Source: Dermanyssus gallinae (Eukaryota > Arthropoda > Arachnida > Mesostigmata > Dermanyssidae). From it: 64,000 nucleotides of DNA. The translations under genes were made by a program, and so were the position numbers. Positions 22,151 to 34,094 of this stretch are shown here, in pieces. Numbering within the stretch: the stretch's first letter is position 1; each line of letters starts with the position of its first letter. Where the stretch lies: positions 1 through 64,000 of the forward strand of contig QVRM01006585.1 in NCBI GenBank assembly GCA_003439945.1, in the 5' to 3' direction. The notes beneath the pieces are model-generated. The model searched no databases. It saw only the letters and a list, made by a program, of their open reading frames with translations, and had not been told where the DNA came from.

Positions 22151-22945
22151 ACTTTTGGTTTTCCAGACACGCGGGTGCCCGTTCGTGGATCGAAATGTTA
22201 TCTACAACGAAAAATGTTCTTTTTTTGTGACAGTGTCATGCGACGTGGCCAAATGGGCGCATGCAAATTCAAATAGCACTCGCCTATTTGGCGATTAGGT
22301 ACGGTTTTCTTTCAGAAGTACGTATATTGATAATAGTGCATGTTGACTATTATGATTTATGTAACAATGAAAGTAATTTTATGTAAACAAAAAATGTGGA
22401 TTGTCCTGGTGCACCCCAGAACAACCTCTCCAGAAGACGCCAAAGAGGCTAACTCATTCGCGCAAGAATTTGCCCTGCGTTTGGTGGGACAGGCATGGCA
22501 TGGCGGGTATCTTCCGAGCAGCCAAACGATAGACACGGGTGTCTACTGTAATCAGCTCGACGGAGCTTTTGCGGAACTTTAACGGAAAAGACACAGTCTC
22601 TTGAGTAGAAAGGACGTTATCTTCCACCAAAACAACGCGAGCCCGCGTGTAAGCTTGGTATCCCGCCCCCGCAAGATACCAAGCTTCGATTGGGAAATTT
22701 TGCCGCATCTACCGGATTCGCCAGATATCGCACCGTCGGACTACCACCTGTTCAGTTGTCTACAGAACTATCCACAGGGAAAGAAATTCACCTCGACAGG
22801 AGCAGTAAAAATACATGCAGACACAGACATTTCTCGATATGCCGAAACCAGATTTCTCTGCTATGGGAATCGCTGGACTTGTCCAGAGATCAGCAGAGAG
22901 AGCGGGGCTGTGGCTAACAATCGAGAGTACTTGATTTTAAAACTA
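22151..22945 (+). pseudogene. Decayed mariner transposase, irritans-like
   Basis: With frameshifts, the plus strand gives mariner DDE-domain blocks in order. FVDRNVIYNEKCSFF stands where the first catalytic aspartate should be, with Asp replaced by Asn. Then come YLPSSQTIDTGVYCNQLD, SRKDVIFHQNNASPRVSLVS with the second aspartate also Asn, and LPDSPDIAPSDYHLFSCLQN with the third aspartate present, followed by GKKFTSTGAV. The phrases QTIDTxVYCNQLD and DYHLFxxLQN are typical of the irritans subfamily. At least two catalytic residues are lost and stops interrupt the frame. A (TA)n array follows at 22963. Confidence 0.78.
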
Positions 22946-22957
22946 GCGAATTTTCGT

Positions 22958-22962
<5 letters not shown>

Positions 22963-23041
<79 letters not shown>
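22963..23041. repeat. (TA)n microsatellite
   Basis: About 40 units, directly behind the mariner relic. Mariner targets TA, which may explain the neighbourhood. Confidence 0.95.
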
Positions 23042-23048
<7 letters not shown>

Positions 23049-23777
23049 TACTCGTATATGTTCATGAAGTCCTACAGGAAGGATTCCCCTTGGGGTTACC
23101 CCTTGGGGGCACCTCATCGTCGGGCCGGCCGTCGCATCATCGATGTCTAAGCCAGTTCCTCTTGCTTGCAGATGATGCCTAACCCACTATTAAGCAGCCC
23201 GCGAGTCTATCTCCGCTTAGTTGACGCTCCTCTTCGGTCGAGCACCGGAGAAGCCAGAGTTCCAGAAACAATACTCCATTATGAGGCATTAGACCCTCAG
23301 ATGACATGGGCTGGGACATAGGCTGGGACAAAACGCGGGTCGTGGGCCAAGATATTCAGCCATACCGATAACTTCGCACGGGCTCGACGGTCAGTCAGGG
23401 GTTTCCTAAGAAATCAGAAACCACTTGGACTTCTCAAGGACGACGGAAGCTGAATAGACGGGCTAACGTTAGTTTCCTTTGCAAAGGGCCGCGCATAGTT
23501 TTTTTTCTTTCACACTTTTCCACACCCCCAGTTACGGGTCACGAATAGTTCGTCCTGGCCACGCGGCTACCCTGTCGTACTTGCAAGCCCATCGCATGCA
23601 CAACTTGCTTCCTCTAGCGTTCGAGCTCTAGAAGGGCCCAGGCCCGTCGACTGCATAACGGCCTCACGCGATGCCTAAACGATTGGTAGCTTCCATCGGC
23701 GCAAAAAGGGCAGATAGTTTTCACTTTCAGAGGGGCTCTCGCTTGACATCTAATGGTATGTATTTCTCGATTGACAG
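23042..23777. other. Unassigned DNA
   Basis: GC-richer than its surroundings in 23060-23460. Frames are short. The string LLLADDA near 23160-23178 resembles a reverse transcriptase palm motif, but nothing around it supports that. Confidence 0.3.
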
Positions 23778-24029
23778 CTAATGACGCAACGCCGGAACTA
23801 GACGAGGAACAATGTTGAAATGATGCCAACCTATGCTGGCGACCTCATATCCGGGACGTGGGCCAGCTAGCTTCATTAACAGCATATTGTGGTTTGTTTG
23901 ATTAGTTCGTAAGTTGATTAATTTATTGTTCGGCCCGGTTTGCCGGTGGTTCGGTTTCCTTGCTGTTAATGCTGTTGCTGTTGTCGTTGCTGTCGTAGCT
24001 GTAGGAACTACTGCGTCCGAATGCTGCGT

Positions 24030-24270
24030 TACTGTCACCGCCCTAACGGCGGTCACAACAAGCGCGACCACCGCCTCGGGGCGTCGAACGCCCGCGGGCG
24101 CCAACCGCACCACCACCACCACCTGCTGCTGGAGCAGCTGCGTCGTCTTCCCGTGTTGCGCGCCTTATTGCCTGCTGCTGCCGCCGCCGCCGCCGCGATC
24201 CGTGATCCGCGCTGGCGTCGGGATTCGTCGTTAGCACCGGCTTGGGCGGCCGAGACAGTGGCTGGTGCCA
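24030..24270 (-). other. GC-rich island, candidate exon
   Basis: This is the most GC- and CpG-rich stretch in this part of the window. A minus frame that begins after a CAG acceptor-like site near 24262 would be in phase with the last confirmed CAP-Gly gene exon. It reads RRKVAPATVSAAQAGANDES, then an alanine run, then GNKARNTGRRRSCSSSR, and stops at 24053. The polypyrimidine tract is poor, and another minus frame is also open. It could be a downstream exon of that gene, an unrelated CpG island, or neither. Confidence 0.25.
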
Positions 24271-24334
24271 CCTTCCTTCGCTGTCGTGCTTATCATCAGC
24301 GTAGCAGTTACCATCACCATTGTCAACATAGACC

Positions 24335-24870
24335 ATCATTATCATCATCATCATCATCATCCATATTGTGATCATGACTGTCAACATAGATCATCATCAG
24401 CATCATTGTCAACATAGATCATCATCAGGATCATTGGCAACGTAGATCATCATCATCATTGGCAACGTAGATCATCATCATCATCATTGGCGACGTAGAT
24501 CATTATCATCATCCGCCTCATTATTCGCATTATGGTCATGATTGTCAACGTAGATCATTATGCTCATTATCACCATCATCATCATCATCATCAGCATTGT
24601 CATCTGCGCCTCATCTTCATAATTATGGTCGGTATGATCGTCATAATAATTACCAGGACCAACACCATTGTCATCATCATCATCAGCATCACTATTATGC
24701 CCACGTTCAATAATAGTCATAACCATCAGCAAAGATCATCGTCGTCATCATCAACATCAAAATTGGCTGCACCGACCGTAACACCACAGATATGACTATC
24801 AGCAGTGATCAGCATTGATCACCATCATCGCCATCATCACCATCATCATCACTATCATCATCACTATAAC
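24335..24870. repeat. (CAT)n/(ATC)n-rich array with longer repeat units
   Basis: ATC/CAT triplets dominate. Between 24385 and 24500 a longer unit, GTAGATCATCATCA plus TCATTGGCAAC, recurs several times, a minisatellite-like second order. Plus-strand frames read as histidine runs. Confidence 0.88.
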
Positions 24871-25100
24871 CACCACCAGCACAGCAGCGCAATCATGAGT
24901 AGTCAACAAATTGACAAATACAAGGTTTATCTGTTGATATGTCTGTCTGTCGGTTTGTCTATCTCATTCTTCGTTTGTCCGGTTGATCGTCGCCGTAGCG
25001 TCGAAGCACGGCCATGTCGCGACAATTACTTTTAGCAATCTTACCATGATTGCTGCTTCTCCCGATACTGTTGTTAGTACAACTGCGACTACTATTTGAT

Positions 25101-25105
25101 TATAT

Positions 25106-25175
<70 letters not shown>

Positions 25176-25176
25176 C

Positions 25177-25229
<53 letters not shown>

Positions 25230-25242
25230 AATATATATATAA
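25101..25242. repeat. Compound (TA)n array
   Basis: Two (TA)n blocks separated by ATACATACATATAAATATA, about 140 bp in total. Confidence 0.93.
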
Positions 25243-25343
25243 CCACAACCACGACGTCAAGCATCACCACTGCCGGCACAATCGCCATCGTCACTCTTCA
25301 ATTAATGGACATCAGCAGCGGCAGCAATACTACCACATCAGCA

Positions 25344-25368
25344 CCCCCCCCCCCCCCCCCCCCCCCCC
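25344..25368. repeat. Poly-C tract (about 25 C)
   Basis: An uninterrupted C homopolymer. Its G-rich complement could fold as a G-quadruplex or i-motif. Confidence 0.95.
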
Positions 25369-25443
25369 GTCAAGATCATGGAACATCATCGACCTCAACT
25401 ATCAACTAGCAGCACCATCAGTCGGCGTTACAGCGCCAGTAAA

Positions 25444-25496
25444 CAGCAACAACAACAAAACAACAACAACAATACCAACAACAAAACAACAAGACC

Positions 25497-25557
<61 letters not shown>

Positions 25558-25618
25558 CCACCACCACCAACAGACAACAACAGCATACAACAACAACAAG
25601 AACAACAACAACAACAAG

Positions 25619-25650
<32 letters not shown>

Positions 25651-25655
25651 GGAGT
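25444..25655. repeat. (CAA)n/(CAG) array
   Basis: CAA triplets with a perfect core at 25499-25557. In one plus frame it reads as Gln/Asn/Thr runs over 175 codons, the other side of which is unremarkable. I do not call a gene. Confidence 0.92.
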
Positions 25656-26049
25656 AAGTCTGGCTTCAGCTGGCAGACTGGTTCATCGATCTCGTTTCCT
25701 CGCTATTTTTGCCGCCACTCGCCAGAACACAAGCGTTGTCATCAACACGTGGCCATGTCGAGTGCCATCGGAAGTGCACGCAATTAGCACCGAGTGTAGC
25801 GTATACACTGTCCTCCTCTTCCTGTCCAAAGTCCGAAAGTATGCCCGCTGGCATGCATGTATGTATGTATGTATGAAAGTACGTACGCTGACCTTTGGCA
25901 TTTAGCCGCGATCTACATACAGATCGCGCTCGTTGCTGCTGCAAGCTACGTGGGTGCGTACACAATGTACTCACTCGTACAATGCATGACTTATTACTAC
26001 GGTTGTCGTTTCGTGATGACTACTGTCTGTTCGATTCTGCTCCTTCGTG

Positions 26050-26290
26050 ATTTTTGTCGTTGTTGTTATTGTTGTTGTTATTGTTGTTGTTTCTGTTGTT
26101 GCTGCTGTTGTTGTTGCTGATATTGTTGTTGTTGTTTTTGTTGTTGCTGCTGCTGTTGTTGTTTTTGTTGGTTGTTGTTGTTGCTGATGTAGTTGTTGTC
26201 TTTGCTGCTACTATGGTTGTTGTTGTTGTAAATGTTGTTGTTTTGCCGCTGTTTTTATTGCTAATGGTATCGTTTATTGTTGTTTGCCGT
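26050..26290. repeat. (TTG)n array
   Basis: TTG triplets on the plus strand with CTG and TTT interruptions, strand-switched relative to 25444-25655. It marks the right edge of the first triplet-repeat cluster. Confidence 0.9.
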
Positions 26291-27013
26291 TGTCGTGAGC
26301 TAGCCAGCGTGAGCTACCAGGGCTGTTGACACCGATCTATGTTTAGGGCGAAGAGGGATGAAACGATGACCCGACGACAGGCACGGGTAGATCACGATAC
26401 CACCGCCAGTGGCGGTGGCCCACGACCGATGGATGCTATTTGCTCTTGCGCAATTTGAATCGAATCTTTCTCGCCCTTGTTTTTCCCTTGCTGTTCCGCA
26501 CACTCACTTTCTATATATATATATATATATATGTGCACGCTTCATATGTACCGTACATCTCATATACATAGGTGCAGGACCACTACTGCCCTGGGCAGTA
26601 GCGAATCTGCCAGAGGCAATACGTTGTCGCAATACGTAATACCGGATACATTATCGCTTTGATTTTCGCTCCTGTCTGATCCATTCGGACCTGGTCGAAA
26701 CAAAACTTTCCCGCTGTCAGCAATTGAGTTTGCCACATTCAACTCACATAAATAAGCACACGCATTTAACCTAACGTATGCATATAGAGAAACAGAGATA
26801 TAAATGCAAAAATACGACTATTTATAACACAAGTAGCAAATAATACAACTAACCTTAAAAATAATTGCAGAAGAACACGTTCAAACCTCACAATAAGAAC
26901 ATTGTTGAACATGCGTTAAAGAAAACAAATATTAATAATATTAATAATAATAAGTGCACCTCGACAATATGACAACATGAAGGAATGTGGCTTGTACGCG
27001 TGTTTAACTAAAA

Positions 27014-27055
<42 letters not shown>

Positions 27056-27634
27056 TGTTTTTTGCGTTTGCACAGGTTTGCTCAAATGCAAGAAGCATAT
27101 TCTTTTTATGCCACCTGCATAAGAAGAGCTCAACGTTTTGCTAGATGTAATTGCAAGGGTGTGACGCACTTCCTCGAACTGACACATTGTAGCCCGTACA
27201 GGGCGTAATCTATCCGTAACGCAAAACCGCAGCTCAAAGCTTTGAGATGTGCATAGGCTAGCTTTACGGGCTCCGGACAAAATTCTTTGCGAGCTTCACT
27301 AAAGCATGCGAAGTTAGATCATAGCATAGAAATTCGAAAACTACGCCACGTAACATCCACAATGCATTCGATTATATTCAGCGGGAAGATACAGTGCCCA
27401 TCAGTGCTGCCGCTACCGCGGCCAAAACAACGTCCCGACATAGAATATTGTTTGGCTGTTTAAGAATGCTTTGAAACTCTTGAGGCCTTCCACTGTGACA
27501 GCGAACACCTGTCTAAGCACCTCCATCTGCATGTGTTCGTGCTTATGAATAGTAGCATGTTGTTTTCTATTTGACCGAAAGTGGTGAACTTAAAAGCACA
27601 GTGCAAACGATAATATCCCGTTTTTCTGGCAGTC
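26291..27634. other. Spacer with small (TA)n arrays
   Basis: (TA)n at 26511-26532 and 27018-27052. The rest is AT-rich DNA without a recognised gene. A (TAA)-rich stretch lies at 26930-26952. Confidence 0.4.
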
Positions 27635-27647
27635 ATTTGCGAATGCT

Positions 27648-28001
27648 AGACCATCGGACGGGAGGTCGGTGGTTTGGACGTTTTTAATGCCGTGCACCTT
27701 TGGTCTGGTCCTGCATGTAACAGTCGCCACGTATACACCAGGTACATAGTGCATGGTTATCACTACCTGGTATGTTCAAACGCAGCCTTTCACGAGGAGT
27801 ACGGGTTGTGCACTTGCCGGTTCCGCCTGCAGAGTTGTGCCAAGTACCATGTAGTGGAATGCACAGCGCTGGAGCGCAGAAAAATCGTTGCACTACTTCT
27901 TTCGCCGGAAGCGTGAAGAGGATAGAGCTTCATGAAGAAACATTTTGAACTGTATATTATACTCAATTTGAGTGAAATAAATATAATTGATTGATGAATT
28001 G
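27648..28001 (+). mobile_element. Short retroposed element with 13-bp target-site duplication
   Basis: The 13 bases ATTTGCGAATGCT occur at 27635-27647 and again at 28002-28014. They bracket 354 bp that end in an ATTG-repeat tail (ATTGATTGATGAATTG). The head reads ACCATCGGACGGGAGGTCGG followed by TGGTTTGGACG, similar to the D-arm to T-arm layout of a tRNA, with a weak B box. An internal frame reads CRFRLQSCAKYHVVECTALE, close to a LINE knuckle. It is therefore either a SINE or a 5'-truncated LINE 3' end; the insertion mechanism is clearer than the family. Confidence 0.65.
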
Positions 28002-28014
28002 ATTTGCGAATGCT

Positions 28015-28590
28015 CCACAAGCCGTTCGTTTTTCTGCGGCGGAACAACACACAATAGTGTAAAGGTTGCACACCTTTAAGCAATTAAAAAGCGTGTACGT
28101 GCATACAGGCTTGTATGAAGTTAGAGGTATTCTGCAAGTAATCATAAATCTACACAGAGAACTAAATCGTATGGTTTACAAGGTAGATCAGGGTCGTTCA
28201 TAAAATCTGCCTTAGATCTTAAAGTACCCAAAAAGCAAAAGTGCTCAGGATATTATTTTATAAATATTTTATTACAGGCATAGTGCAATTTCTAATAAAA
28301 TACGATTTCGGTTAGATGGATGAGATCTTTCTGAATTTTACAAGCTGTATACAAGTCACGCAATTGTTTTTAGCACTTATTCAGACAATTCAGGTCTAAT
28401 TACATACACGCACGCTTTAATATTGTTCTTATATGTCAAATGGCTTTGATGGCATAGTTAACAAACGTTTTGCTCCTCAAACCCACAGAAACAGTCTAGC
28501 GACGTTAAATCGCAAGATCTCTTTGTGAAAGGTTTTGGGAATGCATAGTGCACATACGTCGCTGCCAGTTGTCAGCAATTAGTGTAGGAC
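28015..28590. other. Unassigned spacer
   Basis: AT-rich, no recognised feature. Confidence 0.35.
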
Positions 28591-28599
28591 TCACAAATG

Positions 28600-29010
28600 T
28601 TCTAAGCGCGTTTGTCCAGCCCCTCCCCCCCCCCCCCGGTCCGGAATTGCGTAGCATTTCTTCAACCTAAAAGCAAGATCTTAAAGGCCAGTAAATGCCC
28701 CCGTTATGCGAGATTACCCGTCCGGGACACCTCATCTTCAGGAGATCAATTGTGTCGCTTGCTGATAGCTTGTGACACCATATGTTGGAAGCGGAGTTTA
28801 CCCGCATCGATATCGTCCAAGCTTGGCCAAAGATGCCAAGGTGCGCGAAAACGCTTCAATAATCCCTTTGAACCAGAGGCAGCATTAGCACGTATGGTCA
28901 TGTTCGGTCGCCCAGGTACGACAGTTTGGTTAATCCACACTGCCATTGAGATTTTGGCTTCGTCGGAAAATATGATTTTCTTTGCAAATCGACATTACGC
29001 TGCATCCCCA
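28600..29010 (-). pseudogene. Decayed Tc1/mariner-superfamily transposase
   Basis: Read on the minus strand this gives FAKKIIFSDEAKISM, which fits the first catalytic block (IxFSDEAxFHL) of a Tc1-like transposase family common in arthropods. Further on, APWHLWPSLDDIDAGKLRFQ fits the FLWPxLxDIDxxxxWFQ stretch that precedes the second aspartate. After that the frame breaks: the expected Q-D-G-A is replaced by HMVSQ. The element is clearly dead. The N-terminal-like piece at 29971-30195 on the same strand may belong to it, separated by a 900-bp insertion. A poly-C run lies at its left end (28625-28637). Confidence 0.6.
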
Positions 29011-29159
29011 CCCTAACGCCGCGTTGACGAATTTAAGCCGCTCTATATGGTCCTTAGGCTAGCGTCAGCCAAATCTTATGCAGATACATGGCTAAATTCA
29101 GATAGGGGTGATAGTTGTTTCTGCAAAATGTCCTTAATTGTTATAATTATTGAAAATGA

Positions 29160-29300
29160 GTGGTTATGGAAATTCTAAGCCCAATGAGGAATTACTTAAT
29201 TTAAATCAATTTACCGTCTGGAGAAGGCACTCCCATTGAAAAAAAAATTATCTCCGAATACGCCAGGAGTCTGAGGCTATGCACATCATGTACTGAAACC
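29160..29300 (+). repeat. Dispersed coding-like repeat, copy 1
   Basis: About 85 bases match 44940-45030 at roughly 80% identity. Both translate in the same plus frame: here NEELLNLNQFTVWRRHSH, there NEELLNLNKFAVRRRRSH. Several differences are synonymous, so the common ancestor was probably protein-coding. I do not recognise the protein; a transposon is the default guess. Confidence 0.5.
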
Positions 29301-29486
29301 GTAGTGCAAAGCTTCTGCACCAGTTCATAGATTATTTGCTCACAAGGCTATTTATCTAGACCGCAAGTAGCACGGGAAGCTTGCCTACATGCCCGTACAG
29401 AGTGTATATTTTCATGATACATTTTTACAATCTGTACGCGTTCTTCCGCTAAATTACGTTCCCATCTGTTAGCAACCTCGATCTGT

Positions 29487-29488
<2 letters not shown>

Positions 29489-29549
<61 letters not shown>
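29489..29549. repeat. (TA)n microsatellite
   Basis: About 30 units between the two parts of the possible Tc1-like relic. Confidence 0.95.
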
Positions 29550-29551
<2 letters not shown>

Positions 29552-29970
29552 TTGTGTTTATTTTGTTATAAGTCGATGATTATTAATAACAGAAATAACA
29601 CTTTCTAAATGTAGACAAGCGTTTTCGTATAGGAACGCTTAATAAACGCCTACGTGTGCTAGGATGTATGAAGAATATTCAATGCAAAAGTTTTTTCCAT
29701 TAATGGATTGACTTTTTGCTTATACTCCATGCACATATCCATTTTAATAGCTATCGAGAAAAGCGCTAAATGTATGAATGGTTGTCTTCAAAAATGTCTA
29801 AAGTTTCATTTTTATGCTGTGTTGTGTGTCTTGCGCGATCCAAGGCTTTCGGCAAGACTTTTGGTGTTAGAGGAGCGCGTTTTGCCAATAATGAAACAGC
29901 TGAGCTGAAAGGTCCCGCTTTGTCTCTGGCTAGAAGTAATGGCACCTACTCCCCTCACCTACCACCTCCC

Positions 29971-30195
29971 TCACCGCACTTCCCTCACCAGTGACAATCC
30001 ACTCCAAAACAGCGGGATCTCATGATGCTGAAACAGGTGCTGCAGGTCTAGCCATATTTGCAGTTGCTTTTGTGAATCACTGAGCTTTCTCCTCCGTCCT
30101 ACACGGTCACCATCTGGTTCAACACTTTCTGCAGTCAGAAATCTAATAACAACCCGCTGCTCCTGAATCGTCGAATTTTGCAATGGAAACGCCAT
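29971..30195 (-). pseudogene. Possible transposase N-terminal relic
   Basis: The minus frame begins MAFPLQNSTIQEQRVVIRFL, then TAESVEP. The phrase EQRxVIRFLxAExV is the first helix of the helix-turn-helix found in several mariner-type transposases. The following 50 residues do not align with that family. The open frame is 74 codons. Confidence 0.4.
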
Positions 30196-30701
30196 AGTGT
30201 CCTGACAAGCACTGGCACCCTTGTTGGGGTTGGACGGGATTGGAAATTAGACGGGACACACAACTGCCTGCTGTTCTCCCCCGTTATGCCAGGCGTCCAC
30301 ACATGCATACAACTATTCCAAACAATTCATTCGCGTATTTAGACTTCTCACTACGTTTTCTTTTAATCTCAACAGGTTGTTACGACTTTTCGACCTGTTC
30401 ATTTGACCCTACTTTATATGTAGAAAAAGAGAAGAGAAGTACATTTAGATTTGTTGGTAATGCCCACAGAATAACTACTTCACCGCCAACATACGAATGG
30501 GGTATCCATATCCCGCGCAAAGTTTCAAAATAAACCATTGGCAGAAAAACCGCACTGGCAATTTCTTTCAGACTGCTTTATATCGATAAAAGGTCAGATA
30601 ATTAACAGCTACAATTCAATTTAACCACATGTGTGCCAAGGGACAATGTCTCGGAGAAACCAATATGTGGTCAGTATACAGGCGTGTCATACACCTCCCT
30701 T
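30196..30701. other. Unassigned spacer
   Basis: One plus frame of 97 codons is open (30240-30533) with no recognised motif. Confidence 0.3.
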
Positions 30702-30707
30702 TATATA

Positions 30708-30784
<77 letters not shown>

Positions 30785-30850
30785 TTTATAATAATAATTT
30801 ATAATAAAATAATAATAATAAAATATTAATTTATAATAATAATATATTAT
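30702..30850. repeat. (TA)n followed by (TAA)n-rich DNA
   Basis: A (TA)n array to 30778, then about 70 bases of TAATAA/ATTATA with imperfect inverted symmetry. Confidence 0.9.
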
Positions 30851-31740
30851 AATTTTCTGGTCTGCTAAAATGCGGGTTTGATTGCAGTAAGTGCAATCCT
30901 GGTCTGCCACATTAACGATGTTGTAATTCGACGGCTACAATGGTGGTTATTTTGCAACAATTTTAGTTACGGTACAAATATTTCATTCTAGTGTGTGCTT
31001 AGGTGAGCCAAATACGTGTGTCAGTTACGCGCAAGGCTGATCGTAGCAATATTCACTTTGACCGGCCAGGGAAAACTTTAGATGAAGGCAAGAGCACTTG
31101 ATTCACTGTTTATCGTTGTTAGCCATTAAAATCAGTTGACTAGAGTGCGAGGCGATTCCCATCAATCTGTTTAGTTTAAAAGTTGGTGAGTTTCTGCGAG
31201 GCTAGGTGTTTTTGTTGAAAATTTGAGGTTCGCAACAGTTTATATTAATTTAAGTTGTTCTGTGTTAAAGGAGTATTAGGTCTTTTAGCGAAGAAGATAT
31301 GGAATGAACAAACTTGATATAAAGACAGGATACTAGGCAAACTATCGTTTAACACTACATTTATAAAGAAGATATATTTTAAGATAGCAAGTCCTCCAGC
31401 ATGCACGTCGTGATGCGTAACTACACTATGAGCCCGTTGTCTGCTCAAGGTAGTCTAAATGGGAGTCTCAAAGCAATCGCCAAAAAGTATGGAGAACAGC
31501 ATAGCATTAATACGGGTACTAGATTTGTTTTAAGAAAAGCTGTTTTCCAATCAACGAATGTAGTTACAGCAGAAAAGGTGAATAGTATAACACAGACGGC
31601 ATTACATCGCTCAGCGGCGGCCATAAATAGAAAAATTCACTAGCTGAAGTGCACTCTAGCTACGTAACAAACTCTTGTGTAAGACTATTTGCGTGCGATA
31701 GCATTATAAGCTACCAAAATAGCCAGATATGTTCTTAGGC
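30851..31740. other. Unassigned spacer
   Basis: No gene recognised. An 80-codon plus frame (31401-31643) lacks known motifs. Confidence 0.3.
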
Positions 31741-32159
31741 AGTCCCCCTTCGCGCAAAAAGCCAAAAAAGGCAGTGCATTCGGCCGTTCAAAGACCAAAA
31801 GCGATCAGACAGACAAACATCAGGGTGTTGAGCCGGTCAACAACTGAAACTATCAGCCCAAAGAAGCGGACTATGAACTGAAAATAAAGAAGGGAAAAAC
31901 GAAAGTCTGCTTTTGCGCCAATTGGCCAAAATGATGGAGCTGTACGTCAAACACCACCAACATGTAAATCGTAGTAAACAATTTAATAGAACGGTTGAGG
32001 TTCCTAGTAAAAGATAACAAGCTCTTAGTAAGAGTAATCCAATTTCAGACAGAGATCGCAAGACGTGCCGTTGAACGGCAGCCAGCTGCAAAAAAACACA
32101 CTGACAGAAACACTCGACAAGGAGAAGTCAAAAACAAGTTGATCTCACGAAACTGAAGA

Positions 32160-32760
32160 TACCTTAGCAAGTCACTTGTCGAGGGACCAGCGGCCAAATG
32201 GTACGTACAGATCGTAACGTATCCCGTCTCAGAGCGAGCATTCTGAGGTAGAGTCTCCCCTCTGACGTCCTATACCACGGGAGGTAAAGTCGGCCGATTA
32301 CGCCACTTGGAGAAATATGGCGACCCAGTTTCAAAGAATAGCAGGGGAACCGAGGGAGATTCTCGACGCGATGCTGTCGCATCTAGCTTAGGAGTCGGGC
32401 AACAACGAGTTATCCACTGAACGCGCCATGGTGGCAATCTCTCTGCCAAAGAACTTCAGGAAGACAGTGAGATAGTCCCGGCGACAGCATGGAAAAGCGG
32501 TGTCCAGGACGAAAGATCTTCACAAAAATTTAAAATGCTGCACGAAACAAGCTTATATGATGCCTACATAATGGGCCAGAGAAGGGCCCAGGTAGTCGAT
32601 AAGGGTCTCGAATGCACTTCACGTAGGGCACAACGTCCAAATTGTTGCCACCCAAGAAAGGTACTGGAAGAGAGATACGACCAGGAAGGCACCAAACGCC
32701 CGTCGCCATTACCACTATTCCTCATTAAGCCCTACGAGATAAAAGTCCTCCACTAATACT
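32160..32760 (+). pseudogene. Possible LTR-retrotransposon gag-like relic
   Basis: One plus frame reads LVEGPAAKWYVQ near 32175-32210, a phrase like the conserved 'L.G.A..W' core of retrotransposon capsid proteins. It is followed after a stop by a charged, helix-prone stretch to about 32756. Stops interrupt the frame, no zinc knuckle or protease follows, and I see no long terminal repeats. The assignment is weak. Confidence 0.22.
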
Positions 32761-33256
32761 TCCAGTCTATACAAAACGTGTTCTGAAAAATGGTCCTCGC
32801 CGCAACGTCATCGCCGTCTAGAATGTTCGTTCAGAATAAATTGCTGTGCTTCATATACCCGCCTTCTTTAACGCAAACAAACTTCGTACCTTTGTCACTA
32901 CTCTGTGGATGTTGTGGCTTCTTCCTCGTGGGTTGTCTACTGATATTTTGTCGGGTATTATAAGTATTCGTACAATTGTGAGGTATGGACGTTTGAGTCA
33001 GATTCAGCATTCTTTGATTGCTTCCCGTCAATTAATTGCGCCTTTAATAGAAGCAGCGTTCCCTCTGCAAGTCGGCCAAAGACATTACCTGTTTCTAAAA
33101 TATGACCTCGCGTTGATGGCCCGTAATATACTTTATGCGTTTTTCGATATCGTGTAGAATTTTCGCTGTACCCATATTGGTGGGCCAAATGTCTCCACGT
33201 ACAAAGTAGTAGCGTAAAATAAATGATAATAACACTATAATAAATGACATAACTAA

Positions 33257-33258
<2 letters not shown>
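32761..33258. other. Unassigned spacer
   Basis: A 103-codon plus frame at 32846-33157 shows no motif. Nothing else is seen. Confidence 0.3.

Positions 33259-33326
<68 letters not shown>
33259..33326. repeat. (TA)n microsatellite
   Basis: Perfect array of about 34 units. Confidence 0.95.
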
Positions 33327-33328
<2 letters not shown>

Positions 33329-34094
33329 GTATTTAGTCTGTCTATGGGCAATTCCTTATTTGCCTTCAGAGTTGATCTGCTAGTGCGCTTGTTACAACTT
33401 ATCCGTTGACTTACATGAACCCCTTCTCTCTTCGAAATCCTCAAATGCAGTTTTAGCTCTCATATACTACCGGTTGAGGCTATCCGTAGCTTGAGTAGCT
33501 AACGCGCTCCTCGAAACGGGGCGCTGCCATGACTACAGCAGTCACAAACAACATACCGGCCAGCCATCGTACGTTCGAGTGCCATTCTTGACAGAAATGT
33601 TTTTGCTGTATGTTGTTGAACATTGTTCTGCTGCTATATGGTATGCTGTTAGAGAGAGCTTACGTAAGTCCACTATGGAGAACGCGATAATGATGGAAAC
33701 ATGTAAACTAAGCTAACGTGCCGCCGCAGGCATAGCTTATAAAGCGTCTACAAGTGTACTTGTCAAAACGTTAAAAAATGTGTTTCCCTCATATGTAGGC
33801 ATCTTCGTGGTCGAAACGGGACGGCTGTACTCGTCTCAATTTATCTAGGAGACCATGCATTGTGTTTCACTATATGTAGAGAGGATATTTACCGAGTTTC
33901 TGCCTGGGAAGTGTTTCCCTGATCCGCGTGAAATTCTCCCGAAGTTTTGAGGCCCGGCTAGCCATTGGCAGACTGCGTGGTTGCTGGAGACTTTTCGTGG
34001 TGGGCTTTTCACTCTGAAGTAACATAATAAAATTGCAATTATATATATTTTATTTACACATATCCTATTTATTCACCATAGTTATTGGTAGTAG

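Noticed and set aside
23042..23182. LLLADDA as a reverse transcriptase palm
   Set aside because: No flanking reverse transcriptase blocks in any frame; probably chance.
24805..25035. Histidine-rich plus frame
   Set aside because: It arises from (CAT)n triplets, and the downstream hydrophobic part is short and unsupported.
25378..25905. 175-codon plus frame with Gln, Asn and Thr runs
   Set aside because: Most of it is (CAA)n; the remaining 75 codons show no motif and no splice or start context.
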